From a virus: a stretch of 30,022 nt of DNA. The position numbers and the translations under genes are program-made. The DNA is taken from positions 1 to 30,022 of the IMG/VR virus record IMGVR_UViG_3300032236_000229. The stretch is one strand, 5' to 3'. Position 1 is the first letter of the stretch. The number at the start of each line of letters is the position of its first letter. This document shows, piece by piece, positions 7,928 to 15,211 of the stretch. Under the pieces are notes generated by a model. The model saw only the letters and a list, made by a program, of their open reading frames with translations, did no database searches and had not been told where the DNA came from.

Positions 7928-10072
7928 TTATTGTCCTTGGGTTAACGGATTAGGGTTTGTATAAATGTCTTTATCTGCTTGACCCATAAACGCATATTGT
8001 TCACGGTTTCTAGCTTGTATTTCTTTCTCTAAACGTGCTGTATCCATGTGGTGAAGCAATAACTCCATAATAGCTTCGATTTCCACCTTGTTTTGGCTAG
8101 TAATCGCTCTAGTATTTTGGTCGTTAACCTTAACTTCAGCCATAGTTTCAGTATTGTGAGCTTTAGCAGTTTGACGCATAAGTTCACGTTTAGTTTCTTC
8201 TTGTTCTTGCATTTGTTTAGTGCTTGTGCCGTGCTTAATATCCAACGCCATAGCTTGAATTTGTTGCTGTAACTGTTGAATAGTCTGTTGCGACTGAGCC
8301 AATTGCATTTGAACTTGCGGAGGAATGTCCGCTTTATCATCAATTTGAGCTAATGGGTTAGCAGCAGCTAAACGGTCAGCAATAACGTCAGCGCCTGGGA
8401 AGTCCATATTACGGAACAATAAGTCACCAGCAACTTGCATCAATTGAGGGTCAGCAGCCATAACTGTTGTCATCGCTTCTACGGCTTCTTGGCGCTTAGA
8501 ATTGAATCCTGGGCCTGTATCCATAACCACGTCATATTGACCTACAGTCACGTCATTAAGGATACTTTCTACGCCTTGTTCGTCTAATTGGCGCTTGTTG
8601 ATTTCAACCAAATCAGGTTTACCGTCATCACCAATAATACGCATTACACGCTCTGAATCGTAAATCTTAGGCACTAAATCAAGAATAATCTTGCCTGTAA
8701 ATGCAATAGAACGAGTTAAATTGTCATAGAAGTGGAAGTTAACCATATCCACTTGTTGTTGCTGACCTTGTAATGCCTTACCTGACACATTGCCTTGAGG
8801 TAATTGGCTAGGGTCAAAAATACCTACAACAGTCTGCAAATCTCTGTCCATGCCTTGAACTGCGGTCATTACGCCAGCAGGAGGTGGTTCAGGTTGTAAG
8901 CGTGTTGGTGGTGGCGCAGGTCTGCCTTCTGTATCTGTTTGTTTGTAACGTAATACAGGCATAGCTTTAATATTAGCTTGTGCCCATTCGTTCTCGTGAC
9001 CTTCATCTTGACCTTCTGCAAGCAACCATTTAGCTTTAGGAGCTAGGGCTACTGTTTCAGTCAATGAAGTTTGCCAAAAGTTATACATTCTTTGTGGGTC
9101 TTTAGCCATACGAACAATGCCGTATTTCTTGCGCTTATCTTCCACAACTAATTGCTGACCGTAAACAGGAATAATAGGAATATATCTACCTGCCCATGTG
9201 CCTTCTTCTAGCACTTCCATCGCTGTAACCTTGCACCAACGGATGTATTTCTTAACACTATCACGTCTGCTGACAATCGTAACGCCAGCCATAGCCAATT
9301 CTTCTTCGCTTGGTAGCTCATCTTGATAAGCATGAGTGCCATCAGACAATAGAACTAGCTTAACTTTCTTGCGTTCTGTATAGAAGTATTCAGCAACTCG
9401 AATATCCTCACGAGTTACCCATTCAGCATTGTTATCGCCTGTTCCACGACTTGAGAATCCTTGCATATCATCTGCATTTGGGTATTCTTTGCGGAAAGCT
9501 TCCTTAGTCATTACCGTAGTAATAAGACATTTCTCAGCATCTGAGCCATCAGGAGCTACTGAATTAGGGTCAAAATAGACTGTAAATGGGTTATCAATGG
9601 CTTTGATATAGATTTCTTGGTCAAAGCTATCATCGCTTACATAATCGTGCGTAACACGCCAATAACCCCAACCCATACGAACAGAGAAATCCACAGCATT
9701 ATCGTAAGCATGGTCGGCATTAGACTGAGTTTCAATATGACGCATAATTCCAGTAAGAATCTCAGCGACTTTCTCGTCTGACTGATTATTCATACCGTGA
9801 ACTTTAATTCTTGGTCGTTGTTGACGGATTTGGTTAGTAATCTGTCTTACATAAGGGTCTAGCTTGTTAATAGTTAGGCAAGGGCGAGCTTCCAATACAC
9901 GACTGTTTTGAATCTCTACAGGCCATTGGTCGCCAGCAGCAAACTTTAAGTCCTCTAACGCTTCAGAACGATTGTTTGAATCTGCATCGGAGCATAGTCT
10001 AAGGAACTGTTTAGCATCCTCAATTCTTGAATCTCCGTCTGATTGTGCTTCTGAAACGCTATCGTATGCCAT
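7928..10072 (-). CDS. Portal protein, P22 gp1-like
   Basis: 714 aa from ATG 10072, which has AGGAT upstream; a TTG five codons earlier is not needed. The N-terminal domain contains WPVEIQNSRVLEARPCLTIN and a QITNQIRQQRPRIKV stretch. The QGMDRDLQTVVGIFDPSQLP segment at mid-length is typical of P22-type portals. The length is like P22 portal (725 aa). The C-terminal 150 residues are a Gln/Glu/Lys-rich helix, matching the barrel region. It forms the dodecameric DNA entry channel. It follows TerL by 2 bases. Confidence 0.92.
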   Translation of the reverse strand: MAYDSVSEAQSDGDSRIEDAKQFLRLCSDADSNNRSEALEDLKFAAGDQWPVEIQNSRVLEARPCLTINKLDPYVRQITNQIRQQRPRIKVHGMNNQSDEKVAEILTGIMRHIETQSNADHAYDNAVDFSVRMGWGYWRVTHDYVSDDSFDQEIYIKAIDNPFTVYFDPNSVAPDGSDAEKCLITTVMTKEAFRKEYPNADDMQGFSSRGTGDNNAEWVTREDIRVAEYFYTERKKVKLVLLSDGTHAYQDELPSEEELAMAGVTIVSRRDSVKKYIRWCKVTAMEVLEEGTWAGRYIPIIPVYGQQLVVEDKRKKYGIVRMAKDPQRMYNFWQTSLTETVALAPKAKWLLAEGQDEGHENEWAQANIKAMPVLRYKQTDTEGRPAPPPTRLQPEPPPAGVMTAVQGMDRDLQTVVGIFDPSQLPQGNVSGKALQGQQQQVDMVNFHFYDNLTRSIAFTGKIILDLVPKIYDSERVMRIIGDDGKPDLVEINKRQLDEQGVESILNDVTVGQYDVVMDTGPGFNSKRQEAVEAMTTVMAADPQLMQVAGDLLFRNMDFPGADVIADRLAAANPLAQIDDKADIPPQVQMQLAQSQQTIQQLQQQIQAMALDIKHGTSTKQMQEQEETKRELMRQTAKAHNTETMAEVKVNDQNTRAITSQNKVEIEAIMELLLHHMDTARLEKEIQARNREQYAFMGQADKDIYTNPNPLTQGQ

Positions 10073-10074
10073 AT

Positions 10075-11361
10075 TTATCCTAACCAACTAGAAGGCGCTT
10101 GGAAAGTAGGCTTTCTTGCCACGACTTTCTTCGGCTCATTAACCATAAGTCCTACATATCTGAAGGCATCTGCACCATGTGAATAACTATCGTGAACTGG
10201 TGTTTTGCTAAATTGCCCTGTTTCGGGGTCAACATCATATCTGTAATGACGCAAACATTCTAACCCATCTGCACAATTTTCTCTATCAAAATAACAATTT
10301 CTGAAGATAGTTCTCGCAGCATTGATGCTATCAACAATAGGGGTTTTCCCTATAATCCTAGTTTTATAGCCTAAACTTCTAACGATTTCTTCAATAGTCC
10401 TGCCATTTCCTTGCAAAGTCTTATTCTCAGCATCGTGTGGCAACCATATCGTATCAATCATATAACCGTAATTCTGAACCTTAGCCATAATCTCTGACAT
10501 CGTGGTTTGATTTGTTTCTTCATAGCGCACAAAGCGGTTTTCCATGCCTACAAACTGAACTACCCACCAAGCAGTCGCATCTGACCATCCTAAGTCAAAC
10601 ACAATATGCACAGGTTTTACAGGGTCGTAAGTTACTCTTGTAATACGGCTTTCAACATCCGCTAATTGCATCTCTTTGGCAAAAATAGCGCCATCTACAG
10701 TCTGACGGCAGATACCTTCCCAAACCGTGTTATATGCTTCAATATCCCTAGATTTTAAGGAATCTTTCTCAATTCTGAGTGTTTCTGGAAACCACGGATT
10801 ATCAGACCAGTTGATTTTCTGCACAATACTGTTCTCAGGTGCATTAATAACAAACCTTTGATATGTCTCATCTGTCTGTAACTCAGGGTTGAAACTGACC
10901 CATATTTCCGAACTCTCTTTACGGATTGTCGGTATAAGAACATTCCACGATAGTTTTGATACTGTTTGTGCTTCCTCAACCCAGCAGATGTCAATACCCT
11001 CAAAGGATTTGACGTTCGCCACATTGTTTTTAAGCCCAACAAATGCAAACTCAGAGCCGTTCTTTCCCCTAATTGTGTTCTGCGTAACTTCATAGAATGT
11101 ATCCAATCCTAAAGCTGTGATTTGGTCACTTAATAACTTGTGAACCGAATCCTTCATAGAAGTCATAAATTCACGAGCGCATAGAACTCGAGTAGGTTTT
11201 TGTGCAGCTATAATAAGTAAAGCTCTAGCAATACCCCAAGACTTTGCACCACCACGACCACCATAAAGAACCTTATAGCGTTTAGGTTCAAACAAGCATT
11301 GAAGCTTAATCGGGAACTCGGCTTTGCCGATAGCTTCCCTGAGTAGTTCTTGGTCATTCAT
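10075..11361 (-). CDS. Terminase large subunit
   Basis: 428 aa DNA-packaging motor. The ATPase domain has a Walker A at G34-G-R-G-G-A-K-S41 and a Walker B at I125-C-W-V-E-E-A131. The RNase H-fold nuclease domain begins with the acidic residue D256 in VFDLGWSDATAWW, and near the C-terminus has the SHGADAFRYVGLMV stretch common to TerL proteins. The start at 11361 overlaps the small-terminase stop by 8 bases. It cuts concatemers and drives DNA through the portal. P22 context suggests headful packaging, which is inference. Confidence 0.93.
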   Translation of the reverse strand: MNDQELLREAIGKAEFPIKLQCLFEPKRYKVLYGGRGGAKSWGIARALLIIAAQKPTRVLCAREFMTSMKDSVHKLLSDQITALGLDTFYEVTQNTIRGKNGSEFAFVGLKNNVANVKSFEGIDICWVEEAQTVSKLSWNVLIPTIRKESSEIWVSFNPELQTDETYQRFVINAPENSIVQKINWSDNPWFPETLRIEKDSLKSRDIEAYNTVWEGICRQTVDGAIFAKEMQLADVESRITRVTYDPVKPVHIVFDLGWSDATAWWVVQFVGMENRFVRYEETNQTTMSEIMAKVQNYGYMIDTIWLPHDAENKTLQGNGRTIEEIVRSLGYKTRIIGKTPIVDSINAARTIFRNCYFDRENCADGLECLRHYRYDVDPETGQFSKTPVHDSYSHGADAFRYVGLMVNEPKKVVARKPTFQAPSSWLG

Positions 11362-11623
11362 TAGGTTTTACGAATACCACTTGAATACCAGTTAAAGGAG
11401 TTCCATCAGCGTTTTCAATGGTATTAGACTGAATAGCTTTGCCATCCATTCTATCCATAATCTCTTTAACAGCCCAAGGTTCGCCTTCTTCGGCTTTATC
11501 AGCTAACACCTGAGCAATGTTTCTAAGCTTTAAAGCATCATCCTGAACAAGCACTTTACGCAGTTGTTCATAGAATAATCTTCCTTTTGCAGAGTTACGA
11601 TTTCCTTCAGGTGCGCCAGCCAT
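11354..11623 (-). CDS. Small terminase subunit-like protein
   Basis: 89 aa, beginning MAGAPEGNRNSAKGRLFYEQ, followed by a helical DALKLRNIAQVLADKAEEGE and AVKEIMDRMDGKA segment seen in short phage proteins directly upstream of TerL. The length is shorter than classical TerS. The position and 8-base overlap with TerL make a DNA-recognition role likely. AGGA lies 11 bases upstream of the ATG. Confidence 0.7.
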   Translation of the reverse strand: MAGAPEGNRNSAKGRLFYEQLRKVLVQDDALKLRNIAQVLADKAEEGEPWAVKEIMDRMDGKAIQSNTIENADGTPLTGIQVVFVKPNE

Positions 11624-11648
11624 TATAGCAATTCCTAATTATTTGAAT

Positions 11649-11677
11649 ATATTATGTTAAATGTTGTTTTTTTACAA
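11649..11677 (-). promoter_or_regulatory. Promoter for terminase and portal genes, with inverted repeat at -35
   Basis: On the minus strand TTGTAA (11677-11672) and TAATAT (11654-11649) are 17 bases apart, in the 59-base gap before TerS. The -35 lies inside a perfect inverted repeat, TGTTGT-N6-ACAACA (11662-11679), which could be an operator. Confidence 0.55.
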
Positions 11678-11679
11678 CA
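11662..11679. repeat. Inverted repeat TGTTGT-T6-ACAACA, one of three related sites
   Basis: Perfect 6-base arms surround a T6 spacer. The 16-base core GTTGTTTTTTTACAAC recurs with one mismatch at 20014-20029 and, on the minus strand, with one mismatch at 17332-17347. All three are between genes. It could be a protein-binding site or a stem-loop. Confidence 0.6.
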
Positions 11680-11682
11680 CTT

Positions 11683-11898
11683 TTACTCATTCTTCATACT
11701 ATCAGAATTAGCTTCTGCTTGGTTAATATCTGCTTGGACTACAGGATTAACTGCGCCATTAGTTTGAATGGCTTGTACCTGTGGAATAGCTTGCTGTTTA
11801 ATCTTAGCGATTAGTTCAGCTACTTCAGCATAAGCACCTTTACCTAAGTGTTGAAGGATTAGTTCTACTTCTTTAATGTCATGAGATAAGTTAATCAT
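11683..11898 (-). CDS. Hypothetical phage protein
   Basis: 71 aa, helical, with a Gln/Ala/Asn-rich second half (KQQAIPQVQAIQTNGAVNPV). Its ATG overlaps the stop of the preceding gene (ATGA, 11895-11898), indicating translational coupling. It is followed by the promoter gap upstream of terminase. No family was recognised. Confidence 0.6.
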   Translation of the reverse strand: MINLSHDIKEVELILQHLGKGAYAEVAELIAKIKQQAIPQVQAIQTNGAVNPVVQADINQAEANSDSMKNE

Positions 11899-12191
11899 TT
11901 CTTTTTACCTTTCTTTTGGGCTTCACGCTTTTCTGAGTATGCAATGGCAACAGCCTGCTTTACAGGTTTACCAGCTTTTACTTCAGCTTTGATGTTTTCT
12001 TTAAACGCTTTTGGGCTTGCAGATTTCTTTAAAGGCACTTTCTTCTCCTTTGGCAATTCGCCAGTTGTTACTACTGTTGCTTGTTTATAAAGTCTTGGTC
12101 GTTTCTTAGGGGGAGTGTATTCCTCCAACGGAAACTGATAAATAAACTCGTCTTTCTTGAATAACTCTAACAAACGCTTAATAAAGTTCAT
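11895..12191 (-). CDS. Small basic phage protein
   Basis: 98 aa from ATG 12191 (AGGAG upstream, ATGA overlap with the GroES-like gene). The C-terminal half (SASPKAFKENIKAEVKAGKP followed by VKQAVAIAYSEKREAQKKGK) matches a short motif, K(A/S)GKPxKQAxAIAYS, found in many small phage proteins of unknown function. The tail is lysine-rich, so nucleic acid binding is possible. The N-terminus is an amphipathic helix (MNFIKRLLELFKKDEF). Confidence 0.7.
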   Translation of the reverse strand: MNFIKRLLELFKKDEFIYQFPLEEYTPPKKRPRLYKQATVVTTGELPKEKKVPLKKSASPKAFKENIKAEVKAGKPVKQAVAIAYSEKREAQKKGKKK

Positions 12192-12505
12192 ACATTCTCC
12201 TGTACCCAGCAGACATCCTGCCAATCCATAATCAAATAGCGTTCGCCATCTTCATAATGTTCTTGAAATTTTAAATATTCATCTTTGGAGTTTTTGCCCA
12301 TTGTTCCGAATCGAACAAAATCGCCTACAGATAAAGGCATTGGCTCTCTTTTATCGGCAGATATTTTCTTTCCCTGCCCTACTGCGACAATAGTACCCAT
12401 ATTGTCAGCTTCATCCATCACTACTTCAATGATGTCGCTTTTAATACGAGTTATAGGCTTAACTATTATTTTCCCGCCTAATGGTTTAAAATGCTCGATA
12501 GCCAT
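12188..12505 (-). CDS. GroES-like co-chaperonin
   Basis: 105 aa, close to GroES (97 aa). The order of elements matches GroES: an N-terminal PLGGKIIVKPITR strand, a mobile-loop-like segment (residues about 22-34, including SDIIEVVMDEADN), the GTIVAVGQGKK strand, a LSVGDFVRFG strand, and the ERYLIMDWQDVCWV end. Phage co-chaperonins such as T4 gp31 replace host GroES to fold the coat protein in GroEL. Its place at the head of the packaging and capsid cluster fits that role. AGGGG precedes the ATG, and the stop overlaps the next start (ATGA). Confidence 0.85.
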   Translation of the reverse strand: MAIEHFKPLGGKIIVKPITRIKSDIIEVVMDEADNMGTIVAVGQGKKISADKREPMPLSVGDFVRFGTMGKNSKDEYLKFQEHYEDGERYLIMDWQDVCWVQENV

Positions 12506-12529
12506 ATTGAATTCCCCTCAATGTTGGTT

Positions 12530-12568
12530 AGAAGCCCTAGAAAGTCACAAGCTCTCTAGGGTTTCGTT
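12530..12568. promoter_or_regulatory. Stem-loop in the leader between the 88-aa gene and groES
   Basis: CCCTAGA and TCTAGGG arms (about 12535-12541 and 12555-12561) can pair, with two further pairs beyond a mismatch. On the plus strand it is followed by TTTCGTTTTATT, which resembles a rightward terminator. On the minus strand it sits in the groES leader without a T-run. Its direction of action is uncertain. Confidence 0.4.
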
Positions 12569-12571
12569 TTA

Positions 12572-12838
12572 TTATATCTTGTCTTGTTCGTGTGCTACAC
12601 GTTTGTGAGAATAAACTTCACGCTCACCTTTGTTACCATCGTTCAACTCACCAAGTTTGCCTTCAAAGTTACCAGCATGGCTAATTGGTCGCGCGCCTAA
12701 CGCATCCATTTTACCCATACCAACACCGCCTTTGATAGCAGCTTTGCGTTCACCTGATGTGTCGCTTGACAATGCGCCTTTAGGCACTTTCTCGCCTGAT
12801 ACGCCTGGAACAAATTTTTCTTTATCCATCTTACCCAT
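12572..12838 (-). CDS. Hypothetical protein at head of the packaging operon
   Basis: 88 aa, glycine- and lysine-rich, polar, probably poorly structured. MGKMD occurs twice, at the N-terminus and near residue 41. AAAGGAAA precedes the ATG at 12838. It is the first gene after the strong promoter at 12885-12912. No known family was recognised. Confidence 0.65.
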   Translation of the reverse strand: MGKMDKEKFVPGVSGEKVPKGALSSDTSGERKAAIKGGVGMGKMDALGARPISHAGNFEGKLGELNDGNKGEREVYSHKRVAHEQDKI

Positions 12839-12861
12839 GTTAATTTCCTTTTTGCAAAAAG

Positions 12862-12879
12862 AACTAGAAAAGCCTAGTT
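12862..12879 (-). promoter_or_regulatory. Stem-loop at the 5' end of the packaging-operon mRNA
   Basis: AACTAG-GCTTTT-CTAGTT on the minus strand begins at the predicted transcription start (about 12878) and is followed by CTTTTTGC, then the AAAGGAAA ribosome site. It may stabilise the transcript or act as a weak attenuator. Confidence 0.5.
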
Positions 12880-12884
12880 TCCTT

Positions 12885-12912
12885 ATTTTATAACAAATTA
12901 AGCTATTGTCAA
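12885..12912 (-). promoter_or_regulatory. Strong sigma70-type promoter for the packaging operon
   Basis: On the minus strand TTGACA (12912-12907) is a perfect -35, and TAAAAT (12890-12885) lies 16 bases downstream. The -35 overlaps the stop codon of the zinc-ribbon gene at 12909. This is the best promoter in the window and would drive the 88-aa gene, groES-like gene and onward. Confidence 0.75.
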
Positions 12913-13061
12913 CGATGATTTCTCTTTTCGTAACAAGCAGAACAAAACCACTTTTGGTTCATTCCTTCATTATATGGCACATAACGACCCCAATAGGCAT
13001 CTTTATGAACTTTACAATTCTCACATAATCTTCTATTGGTCGTCTGTATCTGTTTCTGCAT
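12909..13061 (-). CDS. Small zinc-ribbon protein overlapping the VRR-NUC gene
   Basis: 50 aa, read from ATG 13061 in a different frame from the nuclease gene, overlapping its last 29 bases. Cys13-x2-Cys16 and Cys40-x2-Cys43 make a zinc-ribbon or HNH-like knuckle, with basic N- and C-termini. This cysteine pattern over an otherwise short frame supports a real gene. The ribosome site is weak, so coupling to the upstream gene is likely. Its stop codon lies within the -35 of the downstream promoter. The function is unknown; nucleic acid binding is inferred. Confidence 0.6.
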   Translation of the reverse strand: MQKQIQTTNRRLCENCKVHKDAYWGRYVPYNEGMNQKWFCSACYEKRNHR

Positions 13062-13335
13062 CTATCAAGTTTACCAGTCTTATTGCGCCTTCTACATCAT
13101 TAATGCGAACTAATGCACCGCCATACCATCTTTTCATAAATTCTAATTGGTCGTCAGTAAATTTAGCTTTTTCGCTTGACTTTACTTCCACAAGCACAGT
13201 AAGCCCTGAATAGCCTACTAAAAGGTCAGGCACTCCATGTCCTACTTTGGATAAATCCACCACAGAAGCGCCCAAATCTCTTAGTGCTTTAACGATGTCT
13301 TTTTGGTTTACATCAACTCTTTTTGCATAAGTCAT
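13033..13335 (-). CDS. VRR-NUC domain nuclease
   Basis: 100 aa, the usual length for stand-alone phage VRR-NUC proteins. The PD-(D/E)XK core is visible as GHGVPDLLVGYSGLTVLVEV followed by KSSEKAK, with the catalytic Asp in PDL and the E-x-K pair in EVK. The C-terminal DDQLEFMKRWYGGALVRIND helix-strand is typical. The family includes Holliday-junction or flap nucleases, so a role in recombination or in resolving branched DNA before packaging is likely. No clear ribosome site precedes the ATG at 13335. Confidence 0.85.
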   Translation of the reverse strand: MTYAKRVDVNQKDIVKALRDLGASVVDLSKVGHGVPDLLVGYSGLTVLVEVKSSEKAKFTDDQLEFMKRWYGGALVRINDVEGAIRLVNLIDAETDTDDQ

Positions 13336-13391
13336 AATATTTTCATATACTTGTGTGAATAATCTCTCAAATTAATTGAAAGGGGATAATT

Positions 13392-14138
13392 TTGAAAATT
13401 TTATTGTTGGACATAGAAACATCACCTAATGTAGCTCATGTATGGGGTATATGGCAACAAAACGTAGGGTTATCCCAATTATTAGAATCATCATACACCA
13501 TGTGTTATTCAGCTAAATGGTTGGGAGAAAAAGATGTTTATTTTGATTCCGTGCATCAAAGCACCTCTATTTCAATGTTAAAAGGCATACACGGGCTTTT
13601 AGATGAAGCTGATGCAGTTTGCCACTATAACGGAACAAAGTTTGATATGCCCACGTTAAACAAGGAATTCCTAATACACAAAATGACACCTCCACCACCT
13701 ATGAAACAAATAGATTTATTGAGAGTGGTTAAAAGTCAATTTAGGTTTCCAAGTAATAAATTAGATTATGTTGCACAAAGATTAGGTTTGGGGAAAAAGA
13801 AAGACCATGAAGGGCATACATTGTGGATTAAATGTATGGCAAACGATAGAAAAGCATGGTCAACAATGAAAGAATACAATATTCAAGACGTGTTATTGCT
13901 AGAAAAGCTATACAACCGATTATTACCTTGGATTAAATCACCAATTAATAAATCAATAATGATGAAAGATAGGAAAGGGTTTATTTGTCCTACTTGTGCA
14001 AAAGCTACATTAGTCAGTAAGGGATTTAGATATACCACTACAGGCGCATTTCAAAGATACCAATGTAAATCTTGTGGCGCATATTCAACAGATACTAGAA
14101 CAGTAATCCCACATACAAAGGTGAAACATTTAGCATGA
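13392..14138 (+). CDS. DEDD-type 3'-5' exonuclease with C-terminal zinc ribbon
   Basis: 248 aa from a TTG start at 13392 (AAAGGGG six bases upstream; no in-frame ATG would include the first catalytic strand). RNase H-fold exonuclease motifs: D7-I-E9 (Exo I), HYNGTKFD85 (Exo II) and Y163-N-I-Q-D167 (Exo III, YxxxD). Residues 200-229 form a zinc ribbon (C200-x2-C203, C226-x2-C229). It is a stand-alone proofreading or nucleic-acid-processing enzyme of the predicted YprB/DnaQ-like type. It forms a two-gene rightward unit with the SprT-like gene inside leftward genes. The start overlaps nothing. Confidence 0.85.
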   Translation: MKILLLDIETSPNVAHVWGIWQQNVGLSQLLESSYTMCYSAKWLGEKDVYFDSVHQSTSISMLKGIHGLLDEADAVCHYNGTKFDMPTLNKEFLIHKMTPPPPMKQIDLLRVVKSQFRFPSNKLDYVAQRLGLGKKKDHEGHTLWIKCMANDRKAWSTMKEYNIQDVLLLEKLYNRLLPWIKSPINKSIMMKDRKGFICPTCAKATLVSKGFRYTTTGAFQRYQCKSCGAYSTDTRTVIPHTKVKHLA

Positions 14139-14479
14139 AACTCACTCCAAAAGCCCTAGAAAACATTTACATCATGCTATGCAGTATTAAACCGTTTTCA
14201 GGGTGGAGTATGCCTACAAGTGCAGAAGTCATGTTTGTAGTTACAAACGAATTAGACGCTCTAGGAACGTATGTTTTTGATGATGACAAGGATATACACG
14301 TCATTACCATTTCTAAAGCCAAGAACGGGCATTTAGACACCGTTATAAAGACTTTGGCACATGAGATGATTCATTTAAAACGCCACAAAACAAAACATTG
14401 GGATAAGCACGATGCGGTATTCCGTAAATATGCTCATTCTGTAGCTACTGAATTGGGATTTGACCCACTTGAATTGTAA
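14135..14479 (+). CDS. SprT-like zinc metalloprotease
   Basis: 114 aa. The H76-E-M-I-H80 zinc-binding and catalytic motif in TLAHEMIHLKRH, with a following HWDKHDAVFRKYA helix, fits SprT/SprT-like proteins (Spartan-like proteases that can cleave DNA-crosslinked proteins). The start overlaps the exonuclease stop (ATGA, 14135-14138). Its target is unknown. The 3' end overlaps the convergent HNH gene by 46 bases. Confidence 0.75.
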   Translation: MKLTPKALENIYIMLCSIKPFSGWSMPTSAEVMFVVTNELDALGTYVFDDDKDIHVITISKAKNGHLDTVIKTLAHEMIHLKRHKTKHWDKHDAVFRKYAHSVATELGFDPLEL

Positions 14480-14811
14480 TGATTTTCAGCATGACAATTT
14501 AAACAAAAAAGAACACATTTTTCTAATTCTTTTAATTGTCTTTCAAAAGACCTAGTGTTACCTTTTTCAGATATTCCAAATGATTTAGTTGATTCGTCTA
14601 TGTGATGAAAAGCTAATGCGCCAACATATTTATTATATCCACAACAAATACATTTACCACCTTTAGCAAAAACTAATTGTTCTTTTACTTTTTGTCGTCT
14701 TTGTGTAACTCTTTCAACATTGCACTTGGCACATCTTAGACGTTTATTTTTTCCTTGCCCAATAAAATTAAATTTTGTTAAGCCATGTGTATTACAAAGT
14801 TTGTTTTCCAT
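14434..14811 (-). CDS. Free-standing HNH endonuclease
   Basis: 125 aa. The N-terminus has Cys pairs (CNTHG; CAKCNVER), and the core has CICCGY, FHHID and CLNCHAENHY, giving the Cys-flanked HNH with His residues for metal and catalysis. It lies directly downstream of the tRNA-Asn, a typical site for homing endonucleases. No ribosome site is visible before the ATG at 14811, where a perfect inverted repeat sits instead. The C-terminal 15 codons overlap the SprT-like gene on the other strand. Confidence 0.82.
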   Translation of the reverse strand: MENKLCNTHGLTKFNFIGQGKNKRLRCAKCNVERVTQRRQKVKEQLVFAKGGKCICCGYNKYVGALAFHHIDESTKSFGISEKGNTRSFERQLKELEKCVLFCLNCHAENHYNSSGSNPNSVATE

Positions 14812-14815
14812 AATT

Positions 14816-14840
14816 GTGATTAATTAGTTAAGTTAATCAC
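14816..14840. repeat. Perfect 8-base inverted repeat upstream of the HNH gene
   Basis: GTGATTAA (14816-14823) and TTAATCAC (14833-14840) are separated by 9 bases. It lies between the tRNA 3' end and the HNH start, 4 bases from the ATG, where a ribosome site should be. It could be an operator or a translation-blocking stem-loop. Confidence 0.5.
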
Positions 14841-14861
14841 ATCATAGCACATTATATTTGG

Positions 14862-14937
14862 CTCCGTATTAGAGAATCGAACTCTACTAACCATGGATTA
14901 ACAGTCCAGCCCATGCACCTTGCTCGGGTTCTACGGA
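14862..14937 (-). tRNA. tRNA-Asn (anticodon GTT), CCA encoded
   Basis: The acceptor stem TCCGTAG/ATACGGA pairs at six of seven positions. The D stem is CCCG/TGGG with a GG in the loop, and the anticodon stem-loop TGGA-CTGTTAA-TCCA has GTT at positions 34-36. The T arm is TAGAG-TTCGATT-CTCTA, the discriminator is G, and CCA is encoded at 14861-14859. The GGACTGTTAATCC arm is the hallmark of bacterial tRNA-Asn. It starts 4 bases after the Ref-like gene, so it is probably processed from that operon. Odd points: a mismatch at 7/66 and at 27/43. Confidence 0.9.
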
Positions 14938-14941
14938 ATCG

Positions 14942-15211
14942 TTAAGCAATTAATTCTAAAGTTTGTTCTAAGAGTTCTTCCTCGGTAATCCCATGTAACG
15001 CTTCAAAAGCTCGCCTTCCCAACCCATGTATTCCATACGTTGTTCCTCGGTGATGCTCTGGACACAATCCAATGACGGGAGCGGTATCTCTTTTACCTGC
15101 TCGTCTGATGTGGTGGATTTCGCAAGGTGATTCTCCGTAGCCAAGATGACGACACAAGGAACAGCCCAACCTGGCGACTTTGTCATAGTGTTGTTTCTGA
15201 GCCTTGTTCAT
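14942..15211 (-). CDS. Ref-like HNH nuclease (recombination-associated)
   Basis: 89 aa. C17-x2-C20 and C30-x2-H33-H34, then LCPEHHRGTTYGIHGLGRRA, match the zinc-bound HNH core of phage Ref proteins (P1 Ref is a RecA-dependent nuclease). The IHGLGRRAFEALHG(I)TE(E) end is typical of the family. It lies in the replication operon upstream of tRNA-Asn and overlaps the previous gene by 29 bases. A GAGA precedes the ATG at 15211. Confidence 0.85.
   Translation of the reverse strand: MNKAQKQHYDKVARLGCSLCRHLGYGESPCEIHHIRRAGKRDTAPVIGLCPEHHRGTTYGIHGLGRRAFEALHGITEEELLEQTLELIA

Noticed and set aside
10755-11093. Second minus-strand frame inside TerL
   Set aside because: It overlaps the ATPase domain in another frame and has no start context or recognisable motif.
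14862-14937. Suppressor tRNA that might read the TAA in the gp10-like gene
   Set aside because: The anticodon is GTT with a complete Asn-type arm and G discriminator, so it does not decode TAA.
14859-14937. tRNA as an integration (att) site
   Set aside because: There is no integrase or duplicated tRNA end in the window, and the tRNA is complete within an operon.
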